DNA of 64,000 nt from Anaerolineales bacterium UBA6055 (lineage in GTDB: Bacteria; Chloroflexota; Anaerolineae; Aggregatilineales; Phototrophicaceae). Positions 53,652 to 62,167 of this stretch are shown in pieces. The stretch is from the NCBI GenBank assembly GCA_002428985.1, contig DIYL01000038.1, positions 145,116-209,115 of the forward strand, written 5' to 3'. Below the pieces are notes generated by a model. It saw only the letters and a program-made list of their open reading frames with translations. It did no database searches and was not told where the DNA came from. Made by a program: the position numbers and the translations under genes. Positions within the stretch are counted from its first letter, which is position 1. Each line of letters opens with the position of its first letter.

Positions 53652-54849
53652 ATTTATTTCCCCGATTGATATGACCTAAAATCGCATCAGCCCGTGCCGA
53701 CCATGTATAATGCGCCATGACCGTTTGATAGGCATTCGTGGTGAGTTGATGGCGTAGTTGTGGATCATCTTTTAACCGCTGAATAGCGTCGGTTAGTGCT
53801 TCCACATCAGATGGCGGGATCAATAATGCTGTTTGTTCGTGCTCGACCACATCCGACCATGCTGGTAAATCCGAGGCGACAATCGCACTATGAGATGCCA
53901 TATATTCGAACAATTTCAGCGGAGATGTGTAATATGCAAATTGTGTTGTGTGCGGATGAGGCATCGCACATACATCAAACGCACTGAGATACAGAGGCAC
54001 CTTATGCGGTGGCACATGCCCAACATACAAAAATTCCGCGTCAGACTTGCCCTGTTCAATCCACATCTGGCGTAGTTTTTCTGCCATATCATCAGGACCA
54101 CCAACGAGAGCAAAATGTGCCCCATCGATATATGCCAACGCTTCAACCAGTGTGCCTACACCTTTATCCATCCCGATCATTTGCAAGCGTCCCACAAACC
54201 CGACAATGAATGCCGATTCATCCCATCCGATTCGTTCGCGTGCCATTTTGTTATCAGGTGCATCGGCAAACCGTGATTGACTAATGCCATCGTGTGCCAC
54301 AATAATTTGTTGCGAATCTGCACCCCGTTGTTGAATTAGATCTTCACGTAATTTTGAGGTAATCGCAATCACACTACCAACGTTAGAAATCACGCGTTTT
54401 TGTAAATTTGCCCCACGTTGTGTTGGTGAAAATAGATGCGCTTCGTAAGCTAATTTAGCGTTGGCTTTGAGCCGAGCTAACACAGCAAGCAAAATCTCAT
54501 CACGTGAATAATAGATCTCAGCTGATGTGAACAATATAGCAACACTCATCGAAATGATATACGTCACCATCTGGATATAAAACGCAAGTCGTGCCCCCTT
54601 GCTATCCGATGCAAATAATGGGAACACATCAAGGCATGGTATTTTACGAATCGTAAAATTTGGCTTCACACCATAATATGCATAGGGATCATCTATAGCA
54701 CGCATCTTGGGGGTATTAAATCGCCATGCCACCCATAATGTCACCTCATACCCTGCATCGGCAAACGCTTCGCAGTTCTGCATAATTTGTAAGCCATGGG
54801 CTTTTTCGGTTGGCAAACGCATCATCGAGATATAGAGGAGTTTAGACAT
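53650..54849 (-). CDS. Family-4 glycosyltransferase
   Basis: A 399-residue GT-B protein. The amino-terminal half starts LLYISMMRLPTEKAHGLQIM, a glycine loop and donor-acceptor cleft. The carboxyl half has GFVGRLQMIGMDKGVGTLVE and the catalytic-type motif SPLKLFEYMASHSAIVASDL with the E-x7-E of GT4 shortened (FEYMA). It should add a sugar to a glycan or lipid. No other glycan gene is adjacent, and the DUF, hairpin and ferredoxin on either side do not help. Substrate unknown. Confidence 0.88.
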   Translation of the reverse strand: MSKLLYISMMRLPTEKAHGLQIMQNCEAFADAGYEVTLWVAWRFNTPKMRAIDDPYAYYGVKPNFTIRKIPCLDVFPLFASDSKGARLAFYIQMVTYIISMSVAILFTSAEIYYSRDEILLAVLARLKANAKLAYEAHLFSPTQRGANLQKRVISNVGSVIAITSKLREDLIQQRGADSQQIIVAHDGISQSRFADAPDNKMARERIGWDESAFIVGFVGRLQMIGMDKGVGTLVEALAYIDGAHFALVGGPDDMAEKLRQMWIEQGKSDAEFLYVGHVPPHKVPLYLSAFDVCAMPHPHTTQFAYYTSPLKLFEYMASHSAIVASDLPAWSDVVEHEQTALLIPPSDVEALTDAIQRLKDDPQLRHQLTTNAYQTVMAHYTWSARADAILGHINRGNK

Positions 54850-54888
54850 AGGTCAGGTCACAAATTTTGATATTTTGGGAAAACATAA

Positions 54889-54913
54889 GGACAAGGCATG
54901 CCTTGTCCCTACA
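54889..54913 (-). repeat. Dispersed TGTAGGG hairpin repeat, copy 4 (short form)
   Basis: On the minus strand it reads TGTAG then GGACAAGG-CATG-CCTTGTCC, a perfect 20-bp palindrome (54889-54908). It keeps the TGTAGGGAC start and the preceding ATTC of copy 3 but has no loop. It lies between the ferredoxin and glycosyltransferase genes and could terminate transcription of the former. Confidence 0.65.
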
Positions 54914-54965
54914 GAATTTTATATCACAAATTTAGAAGCGAGTGAATCGCTTCATCCAAGCCGAA

Positions 54966-55319
54966 TTACATGCTGAGTGCGTCGTAACCAGGGCCATTGG
55001 TGAAGAAGTCGTAGTTTGGTTGGATGTCTGGGGTAAGATCGATGACATCGCCTTCTGCGTGTTCAATAATAACTTTTGTATCAAATGGTAGGCGTTCTTG
55101 ACCTTCCATCATCTCATAATCTGCTGGTACTTCTTCTTCAATGAAGATTGCTTCGAATGGGCATTCTGGGATGCAAGCACCACAGTCAATGCAGGTGTCT
55201 GGATCAATAAAGTACCATGGCCATTCATTTTCTGGCTTACCAGCAACAATACATTCCACTGGGCAAACTTCTACACACGCACCATCGCGCAAACAAAGGC
55301 TTGTAATAATATGAGTCAT
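54966..55319 (-). CDS. Ferredoxin with two iron-sulfur clusters
   Basis: A 117-residue protein. First ligand set: Cys9, Cys15, Cys19, Cys23 in CLRDGACVEVCPVECI. Second: Cys43, Cys46, Cys49, Cys53 in CIDCGACIPECP. The first Cys spacing is two residues shorter than in Thermus-type 7Fe ferredoxins, so the first cluster may be 3Fe or 4Fe. The rest (EEEVPADYEMMEGQERLPFD) is acidic. It carries electrons in the cytoplasm; the partner is unknown. GAGGAG precedes the ATG. It is divergent from the rhodopsin gene. Confidence 0.93.
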   Translation of the reverse strand: MTHIITSLCLRDGACVEVCPVECIVAGKPENEWPWYFIDPDTCIDCGACIPECPFEAIFIEEEVPADYEMMEGQERLPFDTKVIIEHAEGDVIDLTPDIQPNYDFFTNGPGYDALSM

Positions 55320-55717
55320 GAGTGTTTCTCCTCGTCAACTAATGAATTCAGCATCGACAATTAGTATTCAGATTGCTTATGTTGTGCATCTTACCGCACT
55401 TTAACCACACGTTCTACTACTTTTGTTGGATTTTAAACTAAAATTTACTTTTTGTGTTGACAATGTTTTGTTTCAAGTCATTTTATTTTCATCATGGTTA
55501 AAATTTAATTTCCCATTAAGTAAAAATGCCATGGTTAAACGTTTTTACACGTTTTTTTACAATCGTTGTCTTTTTAATCCCCTCATATTATCTCATTATT
55601 CGCTCATAGGAATTCAAGCAGATGCTTAGGCGAAAGCATATAATTTATATTAAATTCAAAACGTTCAAAATATTATGAACGTAATAAATCATAAATCTAT
55701 CAGAAAGGTTTAGGCAT
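55320..55717. promoter_or_regulatory. Divergent control region of ferredoxin and rhodopsin
   Basis: This 398-bp region is strongly AT-rich. TATAAT at 55639-55644 is the likely -10 of the rhodopsin operon, with no good -35, which suggests an activator. ACGTTCA (55661-55667) and TGAACGT (55676-55682) form a perfect inverted repeat around 8 bp, just after the expected transcript start. Two TTTTTACACG-like runs lie near 55540-55560. No small gene is convincing. Confidence 0.55.
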
Positions 55718-56524
55718 ATGCCTGGCGTCCCAGAGTTAACTTTGTTCGAGTTTGATCTCGTATACAATTTCTTCTCATTCACATTTGCAAGCATGTTTGC
55801 TGCATTCATTTTCTTCGTCCTAAGCCGTCCACAAGTTGCACCACAATATCGTAGTGCATTGACAATGTCGGCATTAGTCGTTGCGGTAGCTGGTTATCAT
55901 TACTTCCGTATTTTCGAAAGTTGGGGCGCATCATACGTCCTCAATGAAGCAGGTGACGCGTATATTTTCAGCGGTGCACTGTTCAATGATGCGTATCGTT
56001 ATATCGACTGGTTACTAACTGTCCCATTGTTAGTGGCAGAATTAATCTATGTCATCAATCCGAAAAACAAAGGTCGTTTGACTTTCTCATTGGCGACTGC
56101 GGCAGCACTCATGGTTATCCTAGGTTATCCTGGTGAAATATCAGCAGATATGGGTACACGCGCAGTATGGGGCTTCCTAAGTACGATTCCATTCATATAC
56201 ATCGTATGGCAATTGTTCACTGGTCTTGGTGACGCAATGCAGGAACAAGGTGAAGAAGTATCTGTCTTGATTCGTAACACACGTTTACTACTCTTCGCAA
56301 CATGGGGTTTCTACCCAATCGTCTACATGCTCCCATTCTTGGGCGGTATGACAGCTGGAGCATTGGTTGCAGTACAAGTTGGTTATTGTATCGCAGACGT
56401 TGCTGCAAAAGCGGGTTATGGTGTCATGATCTATGCGATCGCTGCTAAGAAATCCGAAGCAGCTGGCTACGACATCGCTACAATGAGTCAACCACAAAGT
56501 GTAGCAGCACCAGCAGGCGACTAA
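55718..56524 (+). CDS. Xanthorhodopsin/Gloeobacter-rhodopsin-type light-driven proton pump
   Basis: A 268-residue seven-helix retinal protein. Helix C reads NDAYRYIDWLLTVPLLVAEL: proton acceptor Asp97, Thr101 and donor Glu108 form the DTE pattern of outward proton pumps, with Arg94 as well. Leu105 is the green-absorbing residue. His61 (AGYHYFRIF) pairs with Asp97 in this clade. Retinal binds Lys231 (IADVAAKAGYG), near counter-ion Asp227. Gly152 in AVWGFLSTIPF matches Gly178 of Gloeobacter rhodopsin, where a carotenoid antenna can dock. The pump should build proton motive force in light. The retinal-making gene follows 84 bp later. Confidence 0.96.
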   Translation: MPGVPELTLFEFDLVYNFFSFTFASMFAAFIFFVLSRPQVAPQYRSALTMSALVVAVAGYHYFRIFESWGASYVLNEAGDAYIFSGALFNDAYRYIDWLLTVPLLVAELIYVINPKNKGRLTFSLATAAALMVILGYPGEISADMGTRAVWGFLSTIPFIYIVWQLFTGLGDAMQEQGEEVSVLIRNTRLLLFATWGFYPIVYMLPFLGGMTAGALVAVQVGYCIADVAAKAGYGVMIYAIAAKKSEAAGYDIATMSQPQSVAAPAGD

Positions 56525-56542
56525 TCACGAACAAATTAGTAG

Positions 56543-56576
56543 GGAGTTCAGGGATTCAATCGAGTTCCTGAGTTCC
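56543..56576 (+). terminator. Hairpin between rhodopsin and blh
   Basis: GGAGTTCAGG (56543-56552) pairs with CCTGAGTTCC (56567-56576), with two G-T pairs and a 14-nt loop, followed by TTATTAAA. It may be a partial terminator that gives more pump than enzyme. Confidence 0.5.
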
Positions 56577-56608
56577 TTATTAAATTCACAGCTAACATTG
56601 GAGTAGAA

Positions 56609-57652
56609 ATGACCCAACCAATAGAAATTGGCACTTCATGGCAAATAAAACCATACAGCGTTGCTACAAAAATTATTGTGCCACAATGGGCCATCATCAC
56701 GGTATTCATCGTGATTTTTCTGTTACCTATAGAAATTCCTTTATGGATACAGATGATCCCACTCGTCCTCAGCACGGTGTTTTTGGGTTTACCACATGGC
56801 GCAGTGGATCACCTCATCCCAGGTTGGGTGAAAGGTAAACCACTTCCAATTAAACAGATGACCGTGTTATTGATTGGTTACTTGGGATTAGTGGCAGCAG
56901 TGATTGCCCTGTGGATTATTTCGCCAGCATTGACATTTGTTGGATTTATTCTGATGACATGGTGGCATTGGGGCACAGGTGATTTAGAAGCTGTTCTTTC
57001 ACACATTGGTGGTGATTTCCTTATAACAAAAGAATCACGTTTTATGACAGCCATTATACGCGGTGGCTTACCCATGTTGTTGCCTCTAATTTTCTTCCCA
57101 ATGGATTATCAGCTCGCTGCCGATGGTATCATTAGTATTTTTGGCTTATATTCTGGCATGTTAACGACATTCTTTGCTGTCGAAACACGCTTAATCCTTG
57201 GCTTCCTCTTTGTTGTCTTGATTGCTGTCACCTTCATACGCACATGGCGGTTTGCATCACAACTGAATTTGACAGGTCAATGGTACGCTTACGTATTTGA
57301 AACAACTTTGCTCATTTTATTCTTCTCGCTTGTCCCACCCTTCCTCGCAGTTGGTATTTATTTTTGTATCTGGCATTCGTTCCGCCATATTCTCCGAATG
57401 ATACAAGTACGTCAAGAAGATGAACCCGTTCATTTAAAAAATGGTCTCATACAGTTTATGATGTCCGCTTTGGCAACCACATTGATCGCACTATCATTTT
57501 TAGGTGGGTTGTATCTTGTATTCGGTAACGCAGGATGGGACTTACTCTCGTTAATCAGTATCTATTTGGCATTAATTGCTGCCCTAACACTGCCTCACAC
57601 GGTAATTGTGTCATGGTTGGATTATTTACAGGGCATCTGGAAAACATACTAA
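56609..57652 (+). CDS. blh: Beta-carotene 15,15'-dioxygenase, Brp/Blh family
   Basis: A 347-residue membrane enzyme with about eight helices. The iron-binding histidines sit in LPHGAVDHLIP (His63, His68), MTWWHWGTGDLE (His120) and IWHSFRHILR (His256, His260), the Blh pattern. It splits beta-carotene into two molecules of retinal, the chromophore of the rhodopsin just upstream. GGAG lies 6 bp before the ATG. Carotene synthesis genes are not in this window, so the precursor must come from elsewhere. Confidence 0.93.
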   Translation: MTQPIEIGTSWQIKPYSVATKIIVPQWAIITVFIVIFLLPIEIPLWIQMIPLVLSTVFLGLPHGAVDHLIPGWVKGKPLPIKQMTVLLIGYLGLVAAVIALWIISPALTFVGFILMTWWHWGTGDLEAVLSHIGGDFLITKESRFMTAIIRGGLPMLLPLIFFPMDYQLAADGIISIFGLYSGMLTTFFAVETRLILGFLFVVLIAVTFIRTWRFASQLNLTGQWYAYVFETTLLILFFSLVPPFLAVGIYFCIWHSFRHILRMIQVRQEDEPVHLKNGLIQFMMSALATTLIALSFLGGLYLVFGNAGWDLLSLISIYLALIAALTLPHTVIVSWLDYLQGIWKTY

Positions 57653-57696
57653 AGACCGTGTAATCTGAACAAAACCAGTTACCCGAAAGCAATCAC

Positions 57697-58362
57697 ATGT
57701 CAAAACGTATCGGCGCATTAACCATTAGCCAGAGTCCGCGTCACGATTTACTCAAACCGCTACATCGAGCTTTTCCAGATTTCGAAATTATTGAAGCAGG
57801 TGCGCTCGATTTTACAGATACATCCAATCTACCAGATGGATATGATGCATACTATCCGTTGACAACCACACTAATAAATGGAGATGTAGTCACATTAGAT
57901 CGTGATTTCCTCACGCCACTTGTCCAGACCGCATTAGTTGAACTAGAACGCCAAGTAACAGATGCCAATATTCTGTTATGCGCGGGCGATTTTCCTGATG
58001 TCACAGGGCACAATCTGGTCAATCCAACCCAGACAGCACATAATATTTTGCAAGCGATGAATATGCAAAATATCTTGGTCATCAGCCCAATTGAATTACA
58101 GAACAAACCGATAACAGATAAGTGGGTCAACGCCGACTTCAATCCAACAGTTGTAACAATGCCGACCAATTCGGACTCAAACATACGCATCGAATGGATC
58201 AATGAACAGCTAAATGATAAGTTTAATGGTGTCATCCTAGATTATGTTGGGTACCCAATCGAAGAGATTCATAAATTACAAAAAGCTATCAATAAACCAC
58301 TCTTCGAATTAGGACAGTTAGCAATTGCAGCTTTGCAGTCAGTTATGGGCTCAAGCAAGTAG
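57697..58362 (+). CDS. AroM-family protein in the rhodopsin operon
   Basis: A 221-residue protein starting IGALTISQSPRHDLLKPLHR, the AroM signature, with LLCAGDFPDVTGHNLVNPTQ and VILDYVGYPIEEIHKLQKA later. AroM proteins look like Asp/Glu racemase-fold members; the biochemical role is not known in any well-studied case. It starts 44 bp after blh on the same strand and is probably co-transcribed. A link to retinal or amino acid chemistry is only a guess. Confidence 0.82.
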   Translation: MSKRIGALTISQSPRHDLLKPLHRAFPDFEIIEAGALDFTDTSNLPDGYDAYYPLTTTLINGDVVTLDRDFLTPLVQTALVELERQVTDANILLCAGDFPDVTGHNLVNPTQTAHNILQAMNMQNILVISPIELQNKPITDKWVNADFNPTVVTMPTNSDSNIRIEWINEQLNDKFNGVILDYVGYPIEEIHKLQKAINKPLFELGQLAIAALQSVMGSSK

Positions 58363-58434
58363 ATTTTAGAGGCAAATATTGTATTAAGGCATTGCAAGGG
58401 CGAGATATACCCGCCCAACTTTGTTTTAGATCGT

Positions 58435-59121
58435 TTAGCGATTCACAAAGCGATAGCCAACACCGCGCGAGGTAAGGATGTATTCGGGTTGTTGTGCATT
58501 TAATTCTAGCTTTTGGCGTAGATAGTGAATATAAAGCTTGAGGCTATCAATCGCGTCACCATATTCTTCACCCCATGCTTGGGTGACCAATTCAGTACGA
58601 GTCACAACGCGTCCGGCGTTGCGTACCAGAACTGCTAGCAGGTTAAATTCTTTTGGTGTCAGGTGTTTGAGTTCGTTATCAACCCAGACTTCACGATTCA
58701 TGAAGTTGATGCGGAAATCACCATTATTAAACATCAATTCTTCGCTCATATTCGGGCGTGGTGATCGACGTAAATGAGCACGAACACGGGCCACAAGTTC
58801 ATCATTATCATATGGTTTGACGACATAATCGTCAGCACCCATTTCAAGGCCTTTGACAACATCTTTTACATCACTACGCGCTGTCAAGAAGATGATAGGG
58901 ACATCGGACATTTCGCGTAGACGTTTACATACATCCCAACCATCCATATCCGGCATCATAATGTCTAATAGAACCAAATCCGGCTGATGACGATACGCCT
59001 TTCGTAAACCTTCCTCAGCACGATACGCCTTGATGACTTCAAAGCCACGACGCTCTAATAACATCGCAATGAGTTGAACGGTAGGTTCCTCATCGTCAAT
59101 GACCAGTATTTTTTCAGCCAT
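58435..59121 (-). CDS. OmpR-family response regulator
   Basis: The start at 59121 has GAGGAG 7 bp upstream; an earlier ATG adds five residues. The protein has 228 residues. The receiver domain has acidic pair Asp9-Asp10, phospho-acceptor Asp53 in LVLLDIMMPDMDGW, and FLTARSD with Lys in YVVKPYDNDELVARV. The winged helix (about 130-228) reads LTPKEFNLLAVLVRNAGRVV and ILTSRGVGYRFV. No histidine kinase is beside it. It is convergent with the rhodopsin operon. The 280 bp above it are AT-rich without a clear site. Confidence 0.94.
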   Translation of the reverse strand: MAEKILVIDDEEPTVQLIAMLLERRGFEVIKAYRAEEGLRKAYRHQPDLVLLDIMMPDMDGWDVCKRLREMSDVPIIFLTARSDVKDVVKGLEMGADDYVVKPYDNDELVARVRAHLRRSPRPNMSEELMFNNGDFRINFMNREVWVDNELKHLTPKEFNLLAVLVRNAGRVVTRTELVTQAWGEEYGDAIDSLKLYIHYLRQKLELNAQQPEYILTSRGVGYRFVNR

Positions 59122-59400
59122 TTGGTTGCTCCTCATCCGGTTGCATACAAACCAATATAACGAATATCTAACGTCACTGTATCACAAACTTAATATACAA
59201 TACAAGGAAAACCTGTAAAAAGTTTGTTTAAAATTATATCTCAGTTTGCATTCAAACCCAAATTTAACGTTAAGACAATTTTTTATATACTTTTTACATC
59301 AAAATATACGGATTAATGTAACAGTTATCAAATATAAACAAACATTATGATAGTAAGGATATAGAGCGTTAATCGGTCGGTCTTATAGCGTCGTGATATG

Positions 59401-62046
59401 CTACTCAATAATGCCTAATTCACGGGCACGGGCTACGGCATGCGTGCGATTTTTGACTGTGAGTTTTTCATAGATATGGCGTGCATGTGTCTTGACTGTT
59501 CCAACGGATACATACAATTCTTCAGCAATTTGTCGATTCGACTTACCTGCAGCAAGCTCGCGTAAAACATCAAGTTCTCGGTCGGTCAAGGATTCGATAA
59601 GTGGCTGACTATTCGAGCCAGACTGTTGTGTCGGAATCATTGTAAGAATATCTTGTGCGTGGTGGATGAGTGCCGTTGGTAAGTCATCACGGGCGACAAT
59701 TAGAACAAGTAAATCCCGTATAGCATCCCCTTCGTTAATATATAACCGCTTAAATTGGGTACCAGCGTTCAATGATGTAATCAGATACTCAACCGCTAAG
59801 CCACGCTCACCAAATGTCTGTACCAGCATGGCTTGTAGTAAAGACGCTTCCACTTTTAATGCATGTCGTCCGAATTGATCAGCGAGCTCCATCATAGGCT
59901 GGAGAATAAACTGGACTTGTTGCAGTGTCTGCGATTTGTTGTCTTTGAGCCACCACCGAACAAGCGTTAAATACGAATACTCTGTGAAATCATTAATCGC
60001 CGGATTTTCAATGTCCAACGGCACATGATTCGCCCATGCTTCCACAGCAGTAAATCGACCTTGCAATAAATCCAAACGCGCTTGATGCGCACTCATATAT
60101 ATTTTGAAAACCGGTTCGCTGATGACTTTGCCAACGTCGCGCGCTTGTTGCATCGCTGAACGTGATTTATCCGGTCGACCTTGTGCCTGATACACATATG
60201 CCAACTGTAAGTGTCCATGCATGACCTCTTTAGCGATGTCATGTTTATCCCAACCGATAAACGCCTGCTTAACAGATTGTTCAGCGCGATCAAGCTCGTT
60301 CCATTCGTACAATATAGACCCCATACCGAGGTGCAACAAGCCCATCATCCGGCGCGAAAATTTGCTAGAGCGATACCGTTCAAGCACAGTCTCATATACT
60401 TGATATGCTTGTTGTAAATCACCACGCATCATGTGAATATTGGCGATTGCATTAATAGTGACCCGTAAATGTACGATGTCATGTTTGTTACCAAAGTGTC
60501 GATCTATCTCATGAAATACGTCGAGAGCCGCATCTAGTTGATTATTAGACCGATAAGCAAAACCAAGATTACTAAGTGCAAAACTATAGAGAAAATCATT
60601 ATCATAATCGAGGGTTTCGAGAGCCCGTTTGCCATGCGCAATCGCGGCTTTTGGATCATTTTGCCAGAGCATCACATAACCCTGCAAAATCGAGGCTTCT
60701 GTACTCAAGTCATTCGATAGAACACTATCTTTGACATCTGCGAGATAATCGACAAGCTCGTTCATGCGTGCGCTGGACAACATAAACCATGCTTGTGCAA
60801 CGGCTAAGTCAGCATGTTGTTTGACTATATCTTGCGGGAGCTGATGTACTAGATTCCCCATTGTGAACCACTCTCCCGTTTTCAGCAACGTGACGCGATA
60901 TGCCGATAACAACTCCGCCGCACGATCAAACGCGTCAATCTCCAACAGATGTTGTATCGCCAACAACGTATCGCCCTGTTGATGATAATACTCACTGGCG
61001 CGACGATGCAGATCGTGTATAACCGTTTGTCCATAACGTATTTCAAGCTGATGACGTAATAATCCAGCGAATAGATGATGATAGCGATAGGTCTGACGGC
61101 GGCTATCCATCGGCACAAGGAACAAATTTGCCGAATCAATCCGCTTTAACATCATATGACTATCGGTGCGATCGGTCATATAATCACCAATCGGCGCAGA
61201 AAATTGCTCCAAGACCGATGTTTTTAGTAGAAAATCTTGTAAATCAGGATCAAGCCCCTGTAACACCTCGCTGATGAGATAATCCATGATATAGCGATTA
61301 TCGCCCTGCAAATTACTGAGCGCAGTTGAAACATCATCACGACCGACCAATGACAATCCAGCTAACTGCAATCCGGCAATCCAACCTTCGGTGCGGTCGT
61401 TGAGTTGTTGAATCGTCTGGCTATCGAGTGTCAGCCCCATCGTATTACTGAGAAATGCTTTGATTTCTTCCGGTGTAAAACGCAATTGATCGGCACGGAT
61501 TTCGGTAATCAAGCTTCCTGCGCGTAACTTCGCTAATGGGATGTCGGGGTCTTCGCGCGTGATCATCACCAGCTTCAAACCTGCGGGTTGATGCTCTAGC
61601 AAAAAGCGAACCCCATCATCGATATAATCGCTATCCAAACTGTGATAATCATCAAGCACCAGAATGAGATGAGCCGACATCTCGGTGAAGGCGTTAATCA
61701 CTTCGGTAAAGACATCCGATGCCGATGGGAGCATCTGCCCACGAAACAGATCATCAATCCCTATGCCAAAATCAGGATGATCTTGTCGAATCCCCGCCAA
61801 TAGATGCATCATAAATCGTGCTGGGTCACTATCGGAGCTATCCAACTGATACCAGACGAGAGACGCATCCAGACCCTCTAACCAGTCACGTACTGCCGTG
61901 GTTTTACCAAACCCCGCCGGAGCAGACACCAATGTTAAATTTCGCATCTGCTGTTTTGTGAGGTGTTCCACGAGGCGTGGGCGTTTGATATAATCGGCAC
62001 GTAAGGGTGGTGGATAGAGTTTGGTTGTCAGAATCGAAAGGGTCAT
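59401..62046 (-). CDS. MalT-like LuxR-family STAND regulator
   Basis: An 881-residue protein. The amino-terminal NTPase has Walker A SAPAGFGKTTAVRDWL (41-50) and Walker B LILVLDDYHSLDS, typical of MalT/AAA-type STAND ATPases. A helical middle (about 340-780) is TPR-like. The LuxR helix-turn-helix closes it: LTDRELDVLRELAAGKSNRQ then IAEELYVSVGTVKTHARHIY. Such proteins bind an inducer and ATP, oligomerise and activate transcription. Many similar copies are common in Chloroflexota. The inducer is unknown. It is divergent from the TIR-NACHT gene. Confidence 0.95.
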   Translation of the reverse strand: MTLSILTTKLYPPPLRADYIKRPRLVEHLTKQQMRNLTLVSAPAGFGKTTAVRDWLEGLDASLVWYQLDSSDSDPARFMMHLLAGIRQDHPDFGIGIDDLFRGQMLPSASDVFTEVINAFTEMSAHLILVLDDYHSLDSDYIDDGVRFLLEHQPAGLKLVMITREDPDIPLAKLRAGSLITEIRADQLRFTPEEIKAFLSNTMGLTLDSQTIQQLNDRTEGWIAGLQLAGLSLVGRDDVSTALSNLQGDNRYIMDYLISEVLQGLDPDLQDFLLKTSVLEQFSAPIGDYMTDRTDSHMMLKRIDSANLFLVPMDSRRQTYRYHHLFAGLLRHQLEIRYGQTVIHDLHRRASEYYHQQGDTLLAIQHLLEIDAFDRAAELLSAYRVTLLKTGEWFTMGNLVHQLPQDIVKQHADLAVAQAWFMLSSARMNELVDYLADVKDSVLSNDLSTEASILQGYVMLWQNDPKAAIAHGKRALETLDYDNDFLYSFALSNLGFAYRSNNQLDAALDVFHEIDRHFGNKHDIVHLRVTINAIANIHMMRGDLQQAYQVYETVLERYRSSKFSRRMMGLLHLGMGSILYEWNELDRAEQSVKQAFIGWDKHDIAKEVMHGHLQLAYVYQAQGRPDKSRSAMQQARDVGKVISEPVFKIYMSAHQARLDLLQGRFTAVEAWANHVPLDIENPAINDFTEYSYLTLVRWWLKDNKSQTLQQVQFILQPMMELADQFGRHALKVEASLLQAMLVQTFGERGLAVEYLITSLNAGTQFKRLYINEGDAIRDLLVLIVARDDLPTALIHHAQDILTMIPTQQSGSNSQPLIESLTDRELDVLRELAAGKSNRQIAEELYVSVGTVKTHARHIYEKLTVKNRTHAVARARELGIIE

Positions 62047-62123
62047 CAGTTAGCTTAGTATAATTAGATACGATGCTCCCATTATAACACGCTGATACCG
62101 TTATAATGTCCGACCAAAGCGAG

Positions 62124-62129
62124 TATAAT
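62124..62129 (+). promoter_or_regulatory. Probable -10 box of the TIR-NACHT gene
   Basis: TATAAT lies 39 bp before the ATG at 62168. Another TTATAATG lies at 62101-62108 and a TATAAC box further left, so the divergent promoters of the MalT-like and TIR genes overlap here. Confidence 0.4.
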
Positions 62130-62167
62130 ACAGGATGACATATGCATAGATTCATAGTGACAGTGCC

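Noticed and set aside
55718..56524. A chloride or sodium pump instead of a proton pump
   Set aside because: Helix C has Asp-Thr-Glu at the three key places; chloride pumps have Thr-Ser-Asp or Asn-Thr-Gln and sodium pumps Asn-Asp-Gln.
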